DNA from: an uncultured Coprococcus sp. | GTDB lineage: Bacteria > Bacillota > Clostridia > Lachnospirales > Lachnospiraceae | Direction: 5' to 3' | NCBI GenBank assembly: GCA_900557435.1 | Contig: USSH01000157.1 | Location: 1 to 6,153, forward strand | Length of the DNA stretch: 6,153 nucleotides | Part shown: positions 1 to 6,153 of the stretch, in pieces | Layout of the letters: every line of letters starts with the position of its first letter | Position numbering within the stretch: the stretch's first letter is position 1 | Translations under genes and position numbers: made by a program | Notes under the pieces: model-generated | Databases searched by the model: none | The model's input: only the letters and a program-made list of their open reading frames with translations | What the model was told of the DNA's origin: nothing

Positions 1-1
1 G

Positions 2-1390
2 ATCATTCCTGTGTCTACATTTGATGATGGAATAAGGATAGAATTCTTCGGAGATGAGATAGATAGGATCACGGAATTTGACCCGCTCACCGGAGAGGGA
101 AAGAGGGATCTGACATACACTTGTCTGTTCCCGGCATCCCACTATGTAGTTGGACAGGAGAAGATGGAGAAGGCTCTGAAACGTATCGAGGCAGAACTCA
201 AGGATAGAGTTGCTTACTTCAAGTCAAAGGATAAGCTAATAGAGGCTCAGCGTATCGAGGAGAGAACCAACTTTGACATGGAGATGATGCGGGAGACTGG
301 ATTTTGCTCGGGTATAGAGAATTATTCAGGACCTCTGGCTGGCAGATCAGCTGGGGAGACACCGAGCACATTGCTGGATTTCTTTGGTGATGACTTCCTT
401 CTTATTATAGATGAGTCGCATATGACAGTGCCGCAGGTTGGTGCTATGTATTCGGGAGACCGTTCACGTAAGATGAATCTGGTGGACTACGGCTTCAGGC
501 TTCCGTCGGCACTTGACAACAGACCTCTCAATTTCTCAGAATTTGAGCAGAAACTGGATCAGGTCATGTTCGTATCTGCTACACCAGGCAAATACGAGGA
601 AGAACACCAGATGCTCATGGCTGAACAGATCATCAGACCTACGGGACTTCTTGATCCGCCGGTTGAGGTCAGACCGGTTGAGGGACAGATAGATGATCTG
701 CTGAAAGAGGTCCACAAGGAGACTGAGCAGGGACACAAGGTGCTTGTAACAACACTTACCAAGCGTATGGCTGAAGATCTCACCAGCTATATGAGGGATA
801 ATGATATAAAGGTGAAATATCTGCACTCGGATATAGACACTATGGAGAGAGTTGAGATAGTGAGAGATCTCCGTCTTGGCGTGTTCGACGTGCTTGTTGG
901 AATCAACCTTCTGAGAGAGGGACTTGATATACCGGAGATCACTTTGGTGGCAATACTGGATGCTGACAAGGAAGGTTTCCTGAGATCGGAGACATCACTC
1001 ATCCAGACCATAGGAAGAGCAGCCCGAAATGTAGATGGACATGTCATCATGTATGCAGATACTATCACGGGCTCCATGAAGTATGCCCTCGATGAGACGA
1101 GTAGACGTCGTGAGATACAGCAGAAGTATAATGAGGAACATGGAATAACCCCTAAGACTATAGAGAAAAGTATCAGGGACCTCATAACCATAGAGGTGAA
1201 GAAGGAGGAGCTTCCAGCTGAGGATAAGGGCGCTGAGTCCATGACGAAGAAGGAGCTTCAGAAGGTTATCGCCAAGCTGACCAAGAAGATGAATATGGCG
1301 GCAGCAGACCTCAACTTTGAGGTGGCGGCGGAGATCAGAGATCAGCTCAAGGTGTACAAGGCGGCACTCAGAGATTATGATAAGGACTAG
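2..1390 (+). CDS. uvrB: UvrABC excinuclease subunit B (partial, 5' end outside window)
   Basis: UvrB is the damage-verifying helicase-like subunit of bacterial nucleotide excision repair. UvrA loads it on lesions and it recruits UvrC. The reading frame is open from the first complete codon at 2. The GTG at 11 is an internal Val codon, because the residues on both sides already align with UvrB (the family's 'IFPA...' strand). About 463 codons are present of the usual 650-680, so roughly 200 N-terminal residues, including Walker A and the DNA-clamping beta-hairpin, lie before the window. Visible motifs in order are FDPLTG, the CSGIENYS signature, the DESH Walker B box (410-421), SATPG (575-589), [22 protein letters not shown] (899-928) and the arginine-finger motif QTIGRAARN (1004-1030). 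The C-terminal UVR coiled-coil domain (1241-1351, with [11 protein letters not shown]) binds UvrC. No frameshift or missing key residue is seen. uvrA follows after 122 bases, the usual uvrBA order in Firmicutes. Confidence 0.97.
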   Translation: MIPVSTFDDGIRIEFFGDEIDRITEFDPLTGEGKRDLTYTCLFPASHYVVGQEKMEKALKRIEAELKDRVAYFKSKDKLIEAQRIEERTNFDMEMMRETGFCSGIENYSGPLAGRSAGETPSTLLDFFGDDFLLIIDESHMTVPQVGAMYSGDRSRKMNLVDYGFRLPSALDNRPLNFSEFEQKLDQVMFVSATPGKYEEEHQMLMAEQIIRPTGLLDPPVEVRPVEGQIDDLLKEVHKETEQGHKVLVTTLTKRMAEDLTSYMRDNDIKVKYLHSDIDTMERVEIVRDLRLGVFDVLVGINLLREGLDIPEITLVAILDADKEGFLRSETSLIQTIGRAARNVDGHVIMYADTITGSMKYALDETSRRREIQQKYNEEHGITPKTIEKSIRDLITIEVKKEELPAEDKGAESMTKKELQKVIAKLTKKMNMAAADLNFEVAAEIRDQLKVYKAALRDYDKD

Positions 1391-1432
1391 TGGCAAATAT
1401 GATTGGTGAGTAGTGAATTGGATCATGATAGT

Positions 1433-1469
1433 TGTGATAGAAACGGTAATCACAGAAAGTGTAGATTAC
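1433..1469 (+). promoter_or_regulatory. Mutually exclusive hairpins in the uvrB-uvrA spacer
   Basis: The spacer holds two overlapping inverted repeats that share a middle arm. TGTGAT (1433-1438) can pair with ATCACA (1449-1454). The longer GTAATCACA (1446-1454) can instead pair with TGT-a-GATTAC (1460-1469), a 9-bp stem with one bulged A and a GAAAG loop. Both cannot form at once. No T-run follows, so this is not a standard intrinsic terminator. It may be an mRNA processing or stability element, or chance in AT-rich DNA. I found no convincing sigma-A promoter and no LexA-type (GAAC-N4-GTTC) box in the spacer 1391-1512, which favours readthrough from uvrB. Confidence 0.3.
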
Positions 1470-1493
1470 TATATATGGAATATAAATAATAAA

Positions 1494-1502
1494 GAGAAAA
1501 GG
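1494..1502 (+). promoter_or_regulatory. Ribosome binding site of uvrA
   Basis: The purine-rich stretch GAGAAAAGG lies 10 bases before the ATG at 1513. It supports that start over the internal in-frame ATG at 1573, whose nearest GGAGG (1551-1555) is 17 bases away, too far for normal use. This start implies an N-terminal extension on UvrA. Confidence 0.6.
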
Positions 1503-1512
1503 TTAGATCAAG

Positions 1513-4464
1513 ATGGAAGACAATAAGAATTATGAACGCAGTGAGCATCTGGAGGATATAACGGATGCGAGCATGAAGGATGATTATTTCAACGCCAGCA
1601 GGAATATTGATAGGAAGTATATTACTATTGAGGGCGCACGTGAAAATAATCTGAAGAATATCAATGTCAAGATTCCAAGGGACAAATTTGTCGTCGTGAC
1701 AGGACTTTCGGGATCGGGTAAGTCTTCACTGGCATTTGACACGATATATGCGGAGGGTCAGAGAAGATATATGGAATCTCTGTCATCCTATGCTAGACAG
1801 TTCCTTGGACAGGCTGAGAAACCGGACGTGGACAAGATCGAGGGACTGTCACCGGCTATCTCTATAGATCAGAAGTCAACAAACAGGAATCCTCGATCTA
1901 CAGTTGGTACTGTCACGGAGATATATGACTATTTCAGACTTTTATATGCAAGAGTGGGAATACCACACTGCCCGAACTGCGGCAAGGTCATAAGCAGACA
2001 GACGGTTGACCAGATGGTGGATGAGATCATGAAGCTTCCAGAGAGGACAAAGTTCATGGTGCTTGCGCCTGTGGTCAGAGGCCGCAAGGGAGAGCATGTA
2101 AAGCTTCTTGAGAAGGCGAAGAAGAGCGGATTTGTCAGGGTGATAGTCGACGGCAGTATGTATGAGCTGTCGGAGGAGATAAGACTTGATAAGAATAAGA
2201 AACACAGCATAGATATAGTAGTCGACCGTCTGGTTGTCAGACAGGATGTGGAGCGCAGACTTACTGATTCCATAGAGACTGCCCTTCAGCTTGCAGAGGG
2301 GCTTATGAAGATTGAGGTGATCGGGGAGAGGGATGAGAACGGTGTTCAGAAGGAAAATACTGTCATCAATTTTTCAGACAGCTTTTCATGCCCGGATTGC
2401 GGAATCAGCATAGATGAGATAGAGCCGAGAAGCTTCTCATTCAACAATCCATTTGGCGCCTGCCCGACATGTGCAGGTCTTGGCTTCAAGATGGAATTTG
2501 ATCCGGATCTTATGATACCCGATCAGAGTCTGTCTATAAATGATGGAGCCATTGTGGTACTTGGATGGCAGTCATGCAATGATGGCAAGAGCTATTCCAA
2601 TGCCATACTCAGGGCACTCAGTGCGGAGTATGGATTCTCTCTTGATACGCCATTTCAGGATTATCCACAGGATATAAAAGATCTCTTATTATATGGAAAG
2701 AACTCTCGCCCAGTTAAGGTGTACTATAAGGGACAGCGCGGTGAGGGTGTGTATGATATAACATTTGAAGGACTTCTGAAGAGTGTTGCAAGAAGATACC
2801 GGGAGACATCTGCCGAGTCCACAAAGGCTGAGTATGAGACATTCATGACTATAACTCCGTGTGAGGTCTGTGGCGGCAAGAGACTTAAGCCTACAGCCCT
2901 TGCGGTGACGGTTGGAGATAAGAATATTGCTGAACTTACAGAGCTTCCTATCACAGAACTTGCAAAATTCATGAAAGAGCTAGAGCTCACGGATAGACAG
3001 AAGATGATAGGCGCAGCTATACTCAAGGAGATCAGGTCAAGATTGCATTTCCTTATAGACGTGGGTCTTGACTATCTGTGTCTGAGCAGGGGTACAAGCA
3101 CGCTCTCAGGAGGTGAGGCGCAGAGAATTAGACTTGCCACGCAGATAGGGTCAGGTCTGGTGGGCGTTGCGTATATTCTTGACGAGCCGAGTATCGGACT
3201 TCATCAGAGAGATAATGACAAGCTCATAGCTGCTCTCAAGAATCTGAGAGACCTTGGAAATACTCTAATCGTTGTCGAGCATGACGAGGACACTATGAGG
3301 GCTGCGGATTACATCATAGATATAGGACCAGGAGCCGGTGCAAATGGTGGATATGTGGTTGCAGAGGGAACCGCAGAGGATATCATGAAGTGCGAGAATT
3401 CTATCACCGGCGACTACTTAAGTGGCAGGAAGAAGATAGAGGTTCCGGATGTGAGGAGAAAGCCAACAGGGTGGCTCACAGTCAAGAATGCATATGAGAA
3501 CAACCTCAAGCATATAGATGTGGATATACCGCTTGGAATCATGACATGTGTGACGGGTGTATCAGGTTCGGGCAAAAGTTCTCTGGTAAATGAGATCCTG
3601 TACAAGAAGCTGGCGAGAAGACTCAACAAGAGCAGGATTAAAGCAGGAAAGCATGATCACATCATCGGATATGATGCTCTTGACAAGATCATTAATATAG
3701 ACCAGTCACCTATAGGTAGAACTCCGAGATCCAATCCGGCTACCTATACAGGTACATTTGATCTGATAAGGGATCTGTTTGCAGGAACCAAGGATGCCAA
3801 GGCTAGAGGTTACGGCAAGGGAAGATTCAGCTTCAATGTATCTGGTGGACGATGCGAAGCGTGTCGAGGAGATGGAATAATCAAGATAGAGATGCACTTC
3901 CTGCCAGATATATATGTGCCATGTGAAGTGTGCGGAGGAAAGAGATACAACAGGGAGACCCTGGAGGTCAAATACAAGGGTAAGAGTATCAATGAAGTTC
4001 TCGATATGACTGTTGATGAGGCATGTGAGTTCTTTGCAAATGTTCCGAGAATACTCAGGAAGATAGAAACGTTGCGAGATGTGGGACTAGGATATATCAG
4101 GCTTGGACAGCCATCCACCACTCTGTCAGGCGGAGAGGCACAGAGAATTAAGCTTGCAACCGAGTTGTCAAGGCGTGGAACAGGAAAGACAATATATGTA
4201 CTTGACGAGCCTACCACGGGACTTCATTTTGCTGATGTTCACAGACTTGTGGATATACTCAGGAGGCTCAGCGAGGGCGGAAATACGGTTGTTGTTATCG
4301 AACATAACCTTGACGTCATCAAGACCGCAGATTATATTATTGACATGGGACCTGAAGGGGGCGCTGGAGGTGGAACAGTCATTGCCAGTGGAACTCCGGA
4401 AGAAGTAGCAAAGATACCTCAGTCGTATACAGGGCAGTATCTGAAGAGGTATCTTGGCATGTAA
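1513..4464 (+). CDS. uvrA: UvrABC excinuclease subunit A, DNA-damage-sensing ABC ATPase
   Basis: UvrA dimerises, scans DNA for bulky lesions in the cytoplasm and loads UvrB. The 983-residue product carries two ABC ATPase modules. Module I has Walker [10 protein letters not shown] (64-72), signature LSGGEAQR (531-538) and Walker B ILDEP (555-559). Module II has Walker [10 protein letters not shown] (682-690), signature LSGGEAQR (871-878) and Walker B VLDEP (896-900). Cysteine pairs fit the zinc modules: C293/C296 with C317/C320, and C781/C784 with C804/C807. Further CxxC pairs lie at 153/156 and 450/453. The stretch between about residues 150 and 290 corresponds to the UvrB-binding and insertion region. 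Most UvrA proteins have about 940 residues and begin near the 'I.I.GAR.NNLKNI' strand. Here that strand starts near residue 36, after an acidic, polar extension. The gene is intact, with codon use like uvrB and no sign of transfer. It is probably co-transcribed with uvrB and the downstream membrane gene. Confidence 0.98.
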   Translation: MEDNKNYERSEHLEDITDASMKDDYFNASRNIDRKYITIEGARENNLKNINVKIPRDKFVVVTGLSGSGKSSLAFDTIYAEGQRRYMESLSSYARQFLGQAEKPDVDKIEGLSPAISIDQKSTNRNPRSTVGTVTEIYDYFRLLYARVGIPHCPNCGKVISRQTVDQMVDEIMKLPERTKFMVLAPVVRGRKGEHVKLLEKAKKSGFVRVIVDGSMYELSEEIRLDKNKKHSIDIVVDRLVVRQDVERRLTDSIETALQLAEGLMKIEVIGERDENGVQKENTVINFSDSFSCPDCGISIDEIEPRSFSFNNPFGACPTCAGLGFKMEFDPDLMIPDQSLSINDGAIVVLGWQSCNDGKSYSNAILRALSAEYGFSLDTPFQDYPQDIKDLLLYGKNSRPVKVYYKGQRGEGVYDITFEGLLKSVARRYRETSAESTKAEYETFMTITPCEVCGGKRLKPTALAVTVGDKNIAELTELPITELAKFMKELELTDRQKMIGAAILKEIRSRLHFLIDVGLDYLCLSRGTSTLSGGEAQRIRLATQIGSGLVGVAYILDEPSIGLHQRDNDKLIAALKNLRDLGNTLIVVEHDEDTMRAADYIIDIGPGAGANGGYVVAEGTAEDIMKCENSITGDYLSGRKKIEVPDVRRKPTGWLTVKNAYENNLKHIDVDIPLGIMTCVTGVSGSGKSSLVNEILYKKLARRLNKSRIKAGKHDHIIGYDALDKIINIDQSPIGRTPRSNPATYTGTFDLIRDLFAGTKDAKARGYGKGRFSFNVSGGRCEACRGDGIIKIEMHFLPDIYVPCEVCGGKRYNRETLEVKYKGKSINEVLDMTVDEACEFFANVPRILRKIETLRDVGLGYIRLGQPSTTLSGGEAQRIKLATELSRRGTGKTIYVLDEPTTGLHFADVHRLVDILRRLSEGGNTVVVIEHNLDVIKTADYIIDMGPEGGAGGGTVIASGTPEEVAKIPQSYTGQYLKRYLGM

Positions 4465-4487
4465 GGGATGTGTCGAATAATTACATC

Positions 4488-4493
4488 GGAGGT
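4488..4493 (+). promoter_or_regulatory. Ribosome binding site that sets the start of the downstream membrane gene
   Basis: A consensus GGAGGT ends 10 bases before the ATG at 4504. The earlier in-frame ATG at 4468, three bases after the uvrA stop, has no properly spaced Shine-Dalgarno sequence. The start at 4504 is therefore preferred, which removes 12 residues (MCRIITSEVDDN) from the longest possible frame. Confidence 0.75.
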
Positions 4494-4503
4494 AGATGAC
4501 AAC

Positions 4504-5583
4504 ATGGATGAACAGAACAATGTAGATGGTATCCGCAAGGATGATAGATTGTCATTAGAGGGTAATCTGGAACAGAAAGATATGCTGAACAACGTACAAG
4601 CACAGTCGGGATGTGATCAGCCGGGACAGTGGAATCAGGATTCATATGCACAGCAGCTGCAGTCAGACGGACAGGAATATCAGCAGAGACCACAGTACAG
4701 CCAGCCGGGACCACAGTATAGTCAGCCGCAGAATTATGGTCCGGCAGGGCAGCAGCCATATCAGCAGCCGCAGTACAGTGCACCGGATCAGCCACAGAAT
4801 TATGGTCCTGCAGGGCAGCAGTCAAATCACGGCCAGTCAGGATATGATCAGCAGAGACAGTGGAATCAGGATTCGTATGCACAGCAGATGCATTCAGACG
4901 GACAGGAATATCAGCAGAGACCACAGTACAGTCAGCCAGGACCACAGTACAGTCAGTCGCAGAATTATGGTCCGGCAGGGCAGCAGCCATATCAACAGCC
5001 GCAGTACAGGCAACCGGATCAGTCACAGTATGGACAGCAACAGCAGCCACCATATGGTCAGCTAGGACAGCAGCCTACACCGTATGACAGACCAATGGGA
5101 TACGTTGGGTATGAGTACAGACAGAATGTTCCTGCAGATGTCAAGAAGGGTTCAACACATATACCAAATTTGTTGAATATTGTTGGAATGATCATGGCTT
5201 TGATCACAGTATTTTTGCCGTATGCACATATGGATTCTGACGTCAGAACGATAAGCGGAGTATTTGGCATAGATGTAATATCTGTAATTATAGCGGCAGT
5301 ATTGCTTGTCGCAGATATAATAAGTGCGTTTATGAACAAAACTGTAGCATATATAATTGATCTTGTGATATCAGTTATCGTTGGAGGCGCACTCATATTC
5401 GAGTTTGTGCTCTCGTTGATAGATCTTGGCAAGCTGGACAAAACAGTAAATGCCGGTCTCAGTTTTGGTGCATGGTTCAGCGTGGTAACAGCAATTCTTC
5501 TTCTGGTATCAGTGCCTGTATGGTGGACAGTCAGCAGGAAAAAGGCGAAGGCAGAGAAAGAAACTGCGGAATCTGCAGTATAA
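4504..5583 (+). CDS. Uncharacterised membrane protein with Gln/Pro/Tyr-rich repeat region and four TM helices
   Basis: I do not recognise a named family. The 359-residue product has three parts. Residues 1-37 are polar and acidic. Residues 38 to about 205 are low-complexity and rich in Gln, Pro and Tyr, with no lysine, and contain a 77-codon tandem duplication; in the first 61-residue conserved block, 21 residues are Gln, 10 Pro and 7 Tyr. The C-terminal half has four hydrophobic segments (about 220-241, 253-278, 281-306, 323-343), followed by a short basic tail (SRKKAKAEK). There is no N-terminal signal peptide. The basic tail and the position of the disordered half suggest both ends face the cytoplasm, which is an inference. 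This layout, a disordered Q/P/Y-rich region before a small multi-helix membrane domain, resembles several poorly known Firmicutes membrane families, but no catalytic motif is visible. The gene begins 39 bases after uvrA and ends before an intrinsic terminator, so it is probably co-transcribed; a role in repair does not follow from that. Confidence 0.85.
   Translation: MDEQNNVDGIRKDDRLSLEGNLEQKDMLNNVQAQSGCDQPGQWNQDSYAQQLQSDGQEYQQRPQYSQPGPQYSQPQNYGPAGQQPYQQPQYSAPDQPQNYGPAGQQSNHGQSGYDQQRQWNQDSYAQQMHSDGQEYQQRPQYSQPGPQYSQSQNYGPAGQQPYQQPQYRQPDQSQYGQQQQPPYGQLGQQPTPYDRPMGYVGYEYRQNVPADVKKGSTHIPNLLNIVGMIMALITVFLPYAHMDSDVRTISGVFGIDVISVIIAAVLLVADIISAFMNKTVAYIIDLVISVIVGGALIFEFVLSLIDLGKLDKTVNAGLSFGAWFSVVTAILLLVSVPVWWTVSRKKAKAEKETAESAV
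4615..5028 (+). repeat. 231-bp (77-codon) in-frame tandem duplication
   Basis: Copy 1 begins at 4615 and copy 2 at 4846, an offset of exactly 231 bp. The conserved part is 183 bp (4615-4797 against 4846-5028) with 14 base differences by eye, about 92% identity. At protein level 53 of 61 residues match. A smaller element encoding QNYGPAGQQ occurs three times, at 4729, 4795 and 4960. The third falls inside the spacer of copy 1, so older short duplications underlie the longer one. The array stays in frame and probably varies in copy number by slippage or recombination. Confidence 0.92.
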
Positions 5584-5617
5584 CAGAAGAAAGGGATTGA
5601 AGATATCGGGCTTTGCC

Positions 5618-5669
5618 ATAAAAGAAACATATAAAAGAAATACATAAAAGAAATACATAAATGAAATAT
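5618..5669 (+). repeat. Four tandem copies of a 13-bp AT-rich repeat
   Basis: The decamer ATAAAAGAAA starts at 5618, 5631 and 5644, with a variant ATAAATGAAA at 5657, giving an exact 13-bp period. Units 2 and 3 (ATAAAAGAAATAC) are identical. The array lies between the membrane gene's stop codon and the terminator stem. It is best seen as a small slippage repeat in the 3' untranslated region. Confidence 0.85.
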
Positions 5670-5677
5670 AAGAATCT

Positions 5678-5759
5678 TAAGGACAAAACGTGTTGATGGA
5701 TCAATCCCATTTAAAACAACGCTTTGTCCTTATTTTGTTTTCTGTTTTTGTTTTTGTTT
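5678..5759 (+). terminator. Intrinsic terminator closing the uvrBA-membrane protein unit
   Basis: TAAGGACAAA (5678-5687) pairs perfectly with TTTGTCCTTA (5723-5732), a 10-bp stem. A short inner helix, GTTG (5692-5695) with CAAC (5717-5720), can extend it. A long T-rich run (5733-5759, broken by single G or C) follows at once. It is oriented for rightward transcription. The left flank is A-rich but broken by other bases, so activity in the leftward direction would be weak. Confidence 0.85.
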
Positions 5760-5822
5760 GTACTTTTGTCTCTGTACAATTTGTTTTGGATTTTTTATTT
5801 GGATACATTTTTCATAACTTAT

Positions 5823-5852
5823 TTGACACTATCTACAATAGCACTTTATAAC
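5823..5852 (+). promoter_or_regulatory. Near-consensus sigma-A promoter pointing right
   Basis: The -35 box TTGACA (5823-5828) matches the consensus at all six bases. The -10 box TATAAC (5847-5852) matches five of six, with an 18-bp spacer, and the surroundings are AT-rich. The expected start of transcription is near 5859. It lies about 90 bases after the terminator, so it would start a new unit that reads into the repeat array rather than serve the genes on its left. Confidence 0.65.
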
Positions 5853-5900
5853 AATGTGTTTTTCTATTTATACTGGGATTTGAAGGAATTTGCTACAAAA

Positions 5901-5938
5901 TTATCCTAAATTCAAATCAAAATTGCATTCTAGGATAA
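5901..5938. repeat. Inverted repeat TTATCCTA/TAGGATAA
   Basis: TTATCCTA (5901-5908) and TAGGATAA (5931-5938) are perfect 8-bp inverted copies with 22 bases between them. They lie just downstream of the predicted transcription start, so they could form an RNA hairpin or paired protein-binding half-sites. The same TTATCC core recurs at 5984-5997 and 6024-6029. Confidence 0.5.
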
Positions 5939-5983
5939 GACCATGATATTTTGTATCTTTCAGTTCAATAAAATGGAGAAAAT

Positions 5984-5997
5984 GGATAATTTTATCC
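5984..5997. repeat. Short palindrome GGATAATTTTATCC
   Basis: GGATAA (5984-5989) and TTATCC (5992-5997) form a perfect 6-bp dyad with a 2-base centre. The loop is too small for a good RNA hairpin, so a protein-binding dyad is the better reading. It ends seven bases before the 21-bp inverted repeat starts. Confidence 0.45.
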
Positions 5998-6004
5998 TTA
6001 TTCG

Positions 6005-6098
6005 ACCAAAACAGGCTGTTTGGGGATAAAAAACACTTGATGAAAAAACAACAAATATTTATTAGATGAAATTAGAGCCCCAAACGGTCTGTTTTGGT
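6005..6098. repeat. 21-bp inverted repeat formed by two operator-like dyads
   Basis: The arm 6005-6025 pairs with 6078-6098 over 21 bp. Two positions would be G-U wobbles in RNA and mismatches in duplex DNA. Each arm is also an imperfect palindrome: 6006-6024 is centred on G6015 with 8 of 9 pairs matching, and 6079-6097 is centred on T6088 with 7 of 9. The centres are 73 bp apart, close to seven helical turns, so both sites lie on the same face of the DNA. In RNA the arms would close a 52-base AT-rich loop. Confidence 0.7.
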
Positions 6099-6153
6099 AT
6101 AAAAAACACTTGATGAAAAAACAACAAATATTTATTAGATGAAATTAGAGCCC
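6006..6153. repeat. Tandem repeat of 73-bp period reaching the window edge
   Basis: The 55 bases 6026-6080 are identical to 6099-6153, an offset of 73 bp. The 18-20 bases before each block are the related dyads, which agree only partly in direct alignment and better when one is inverted. The block is A-rich and contains a weak promoter-like pair, TTGATG at 6037-6042 and TATTAG at 6060-6065 with a 17-bp spacer, repeated at 6110-6115 and 6133-6138. The second block ends on the last base of the window, so further units may follow. Confidence 0.85.

Larger units (their letters stand above)
5760..6153. other. AT-rich intergenic region without a convincing gene
   Basis: No reading frame here has a plausible start, ribosome binding site and length. 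The stretch holds a rightward promoter (5823-5852), a minor inverted repeat TTGTAC/GTACAA (5758-5763 with 5774-5779), two inverted repeats built on TTATCC, and the 73-bp repeat array that runs to the right edge. The 73-bp period is not a multiple of three and both repeat units contain stops, so the array does not encode a repetitive protein. The region is either a leader for a gene beyond the window, a non-coding RNA locus, or a repeat island. Confidence 0.7.

Noticed and set aside
995..1453. Minus-strand open frame of 152 codons over the end of uvrB
   Set aside because: It lies opposite a highly conserved coding region and has no ribosome binding site or recognisable domain. The other minus-strand frames across uvrB and uvrA are rejected for the same reason.
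1433..1454. CRP/FNR-like operator (TGTGA ... TCACA) before uvrA
   Set aside because: The half-sites are 12 bases apart instead of 6, and no promoter is visible at a fitting distance.
4468..4503. Upstream ATG at 4468 as start of the membrane protein
   Set aside because: It has no correctly spaced Shine-Dalgarno sequence, whereas GGAGGT is well placed for the ATG at 4504.
4481..5065. Long open frames on the minus strand and in another plus frame over the Q-rich repeats
   Set aside because: They arise because CAG-rich repeats lack stops in several frames. The plus-strand frame from 4504 has the consensus ribosome binding site and encodes the membrane helices.
5724..5909. Open frame of 61 codons, very rich in Phe and Leu
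   Set aside because: It starts at a TTG inside the terminator stem, has no ribosome binding site, and its composition simply reflects the T-rich run. The predicted promoter lies within it.
5973..6029. Small open frame MEKMDNFILIRPKQAVWG downstream of the predicted promoter
   Set aside because: It has no Shine-Dalgarno sequence at a useful distance from its first ATG, has only 18 codons, and its 3' half is the repeat dyad. It cannot be excluded as a leader peptide, but support is too thin.
6066..6113. Small open frame MKLEPQTVCFGIKNT starting inside the 55-bp block
   Set aside because: It has 15 codons and no ribosome binding site. The 73-bp period shifts the frame between units, so the array is not under coding constraint.
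6006..6153. CRISPR array at the right edge
   Set aside because: The conserved block is 55 bp and the variable part only about 18 bp, the reverse of CRISPR proportions. The variable parts are related to each other by inversion, and no known repeat family or cas gene is seen.

Overview
This window is most likely chromosomal DNA from a Clostridia member of the Firmicutes, probably a Lachnospiraceae-type gut anaerobe. The evidence is the uvrB-uvrA gene order, heavy use of ATA, AGA and AGG codons, strong purine-rich ribosome binding sites and AT-rich spacers. The taxonomic call is an inference from these features; no search was run.

Positions 2-4464 hold the core of nucleotide excision repair. 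The 3' two thirds of uvrB comes first; its first ~200 codons lie before the window. A 122-base spacer and a complete uvrA follow. UvrA (a dimeric ABC-type ATPase) finds bulky DNA lesions and loads UvrB, which verifies the damage and recruits UvrC for incision. Both proteins keep all family motifs visible in the window. UvrA has an acidic N-terminal extension of about 34 residues.

Positions 4504-5583 encode an unrecognised membrane protein, 39 bases after uvrA and apparently in the same transcription unit. It has a disordered Gln/Pro/Tyr-rich N-terminal half, built on a 77-codon tandem duplication, and four predicted transmembrane helices in the C-terminal half. After it come four copies of a 13-bp AT-rich repeat and a good intrinsic terminator (5678-5759) that closes the rightward unit.

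Positions 5760-6153 are AT-rich, contain no convincing gene, and are the least ordinary part. A near-consensus sigma-A promoter (TTGACA, 18 bp, TATAAC) at 5823-5852 points right. It leads into a leader with five copies of TTATCC/GGATAA, and then into a tandem repeat of 73-bp period at the right edge. Each unit has a 19-bp operator-like dyad followed by an invariant 55-bp block. The two dyads are in opposite orientation, so together they also form a 21-bp inverted repeat. The second 55-bp block ends exactly at the last base of the window. The array may therefore continue, or the assembly may have stopped there. This could be a leader or ncRNA region, a regulatory array, or the start of a longer repeat locus; the window alone cannot decide.
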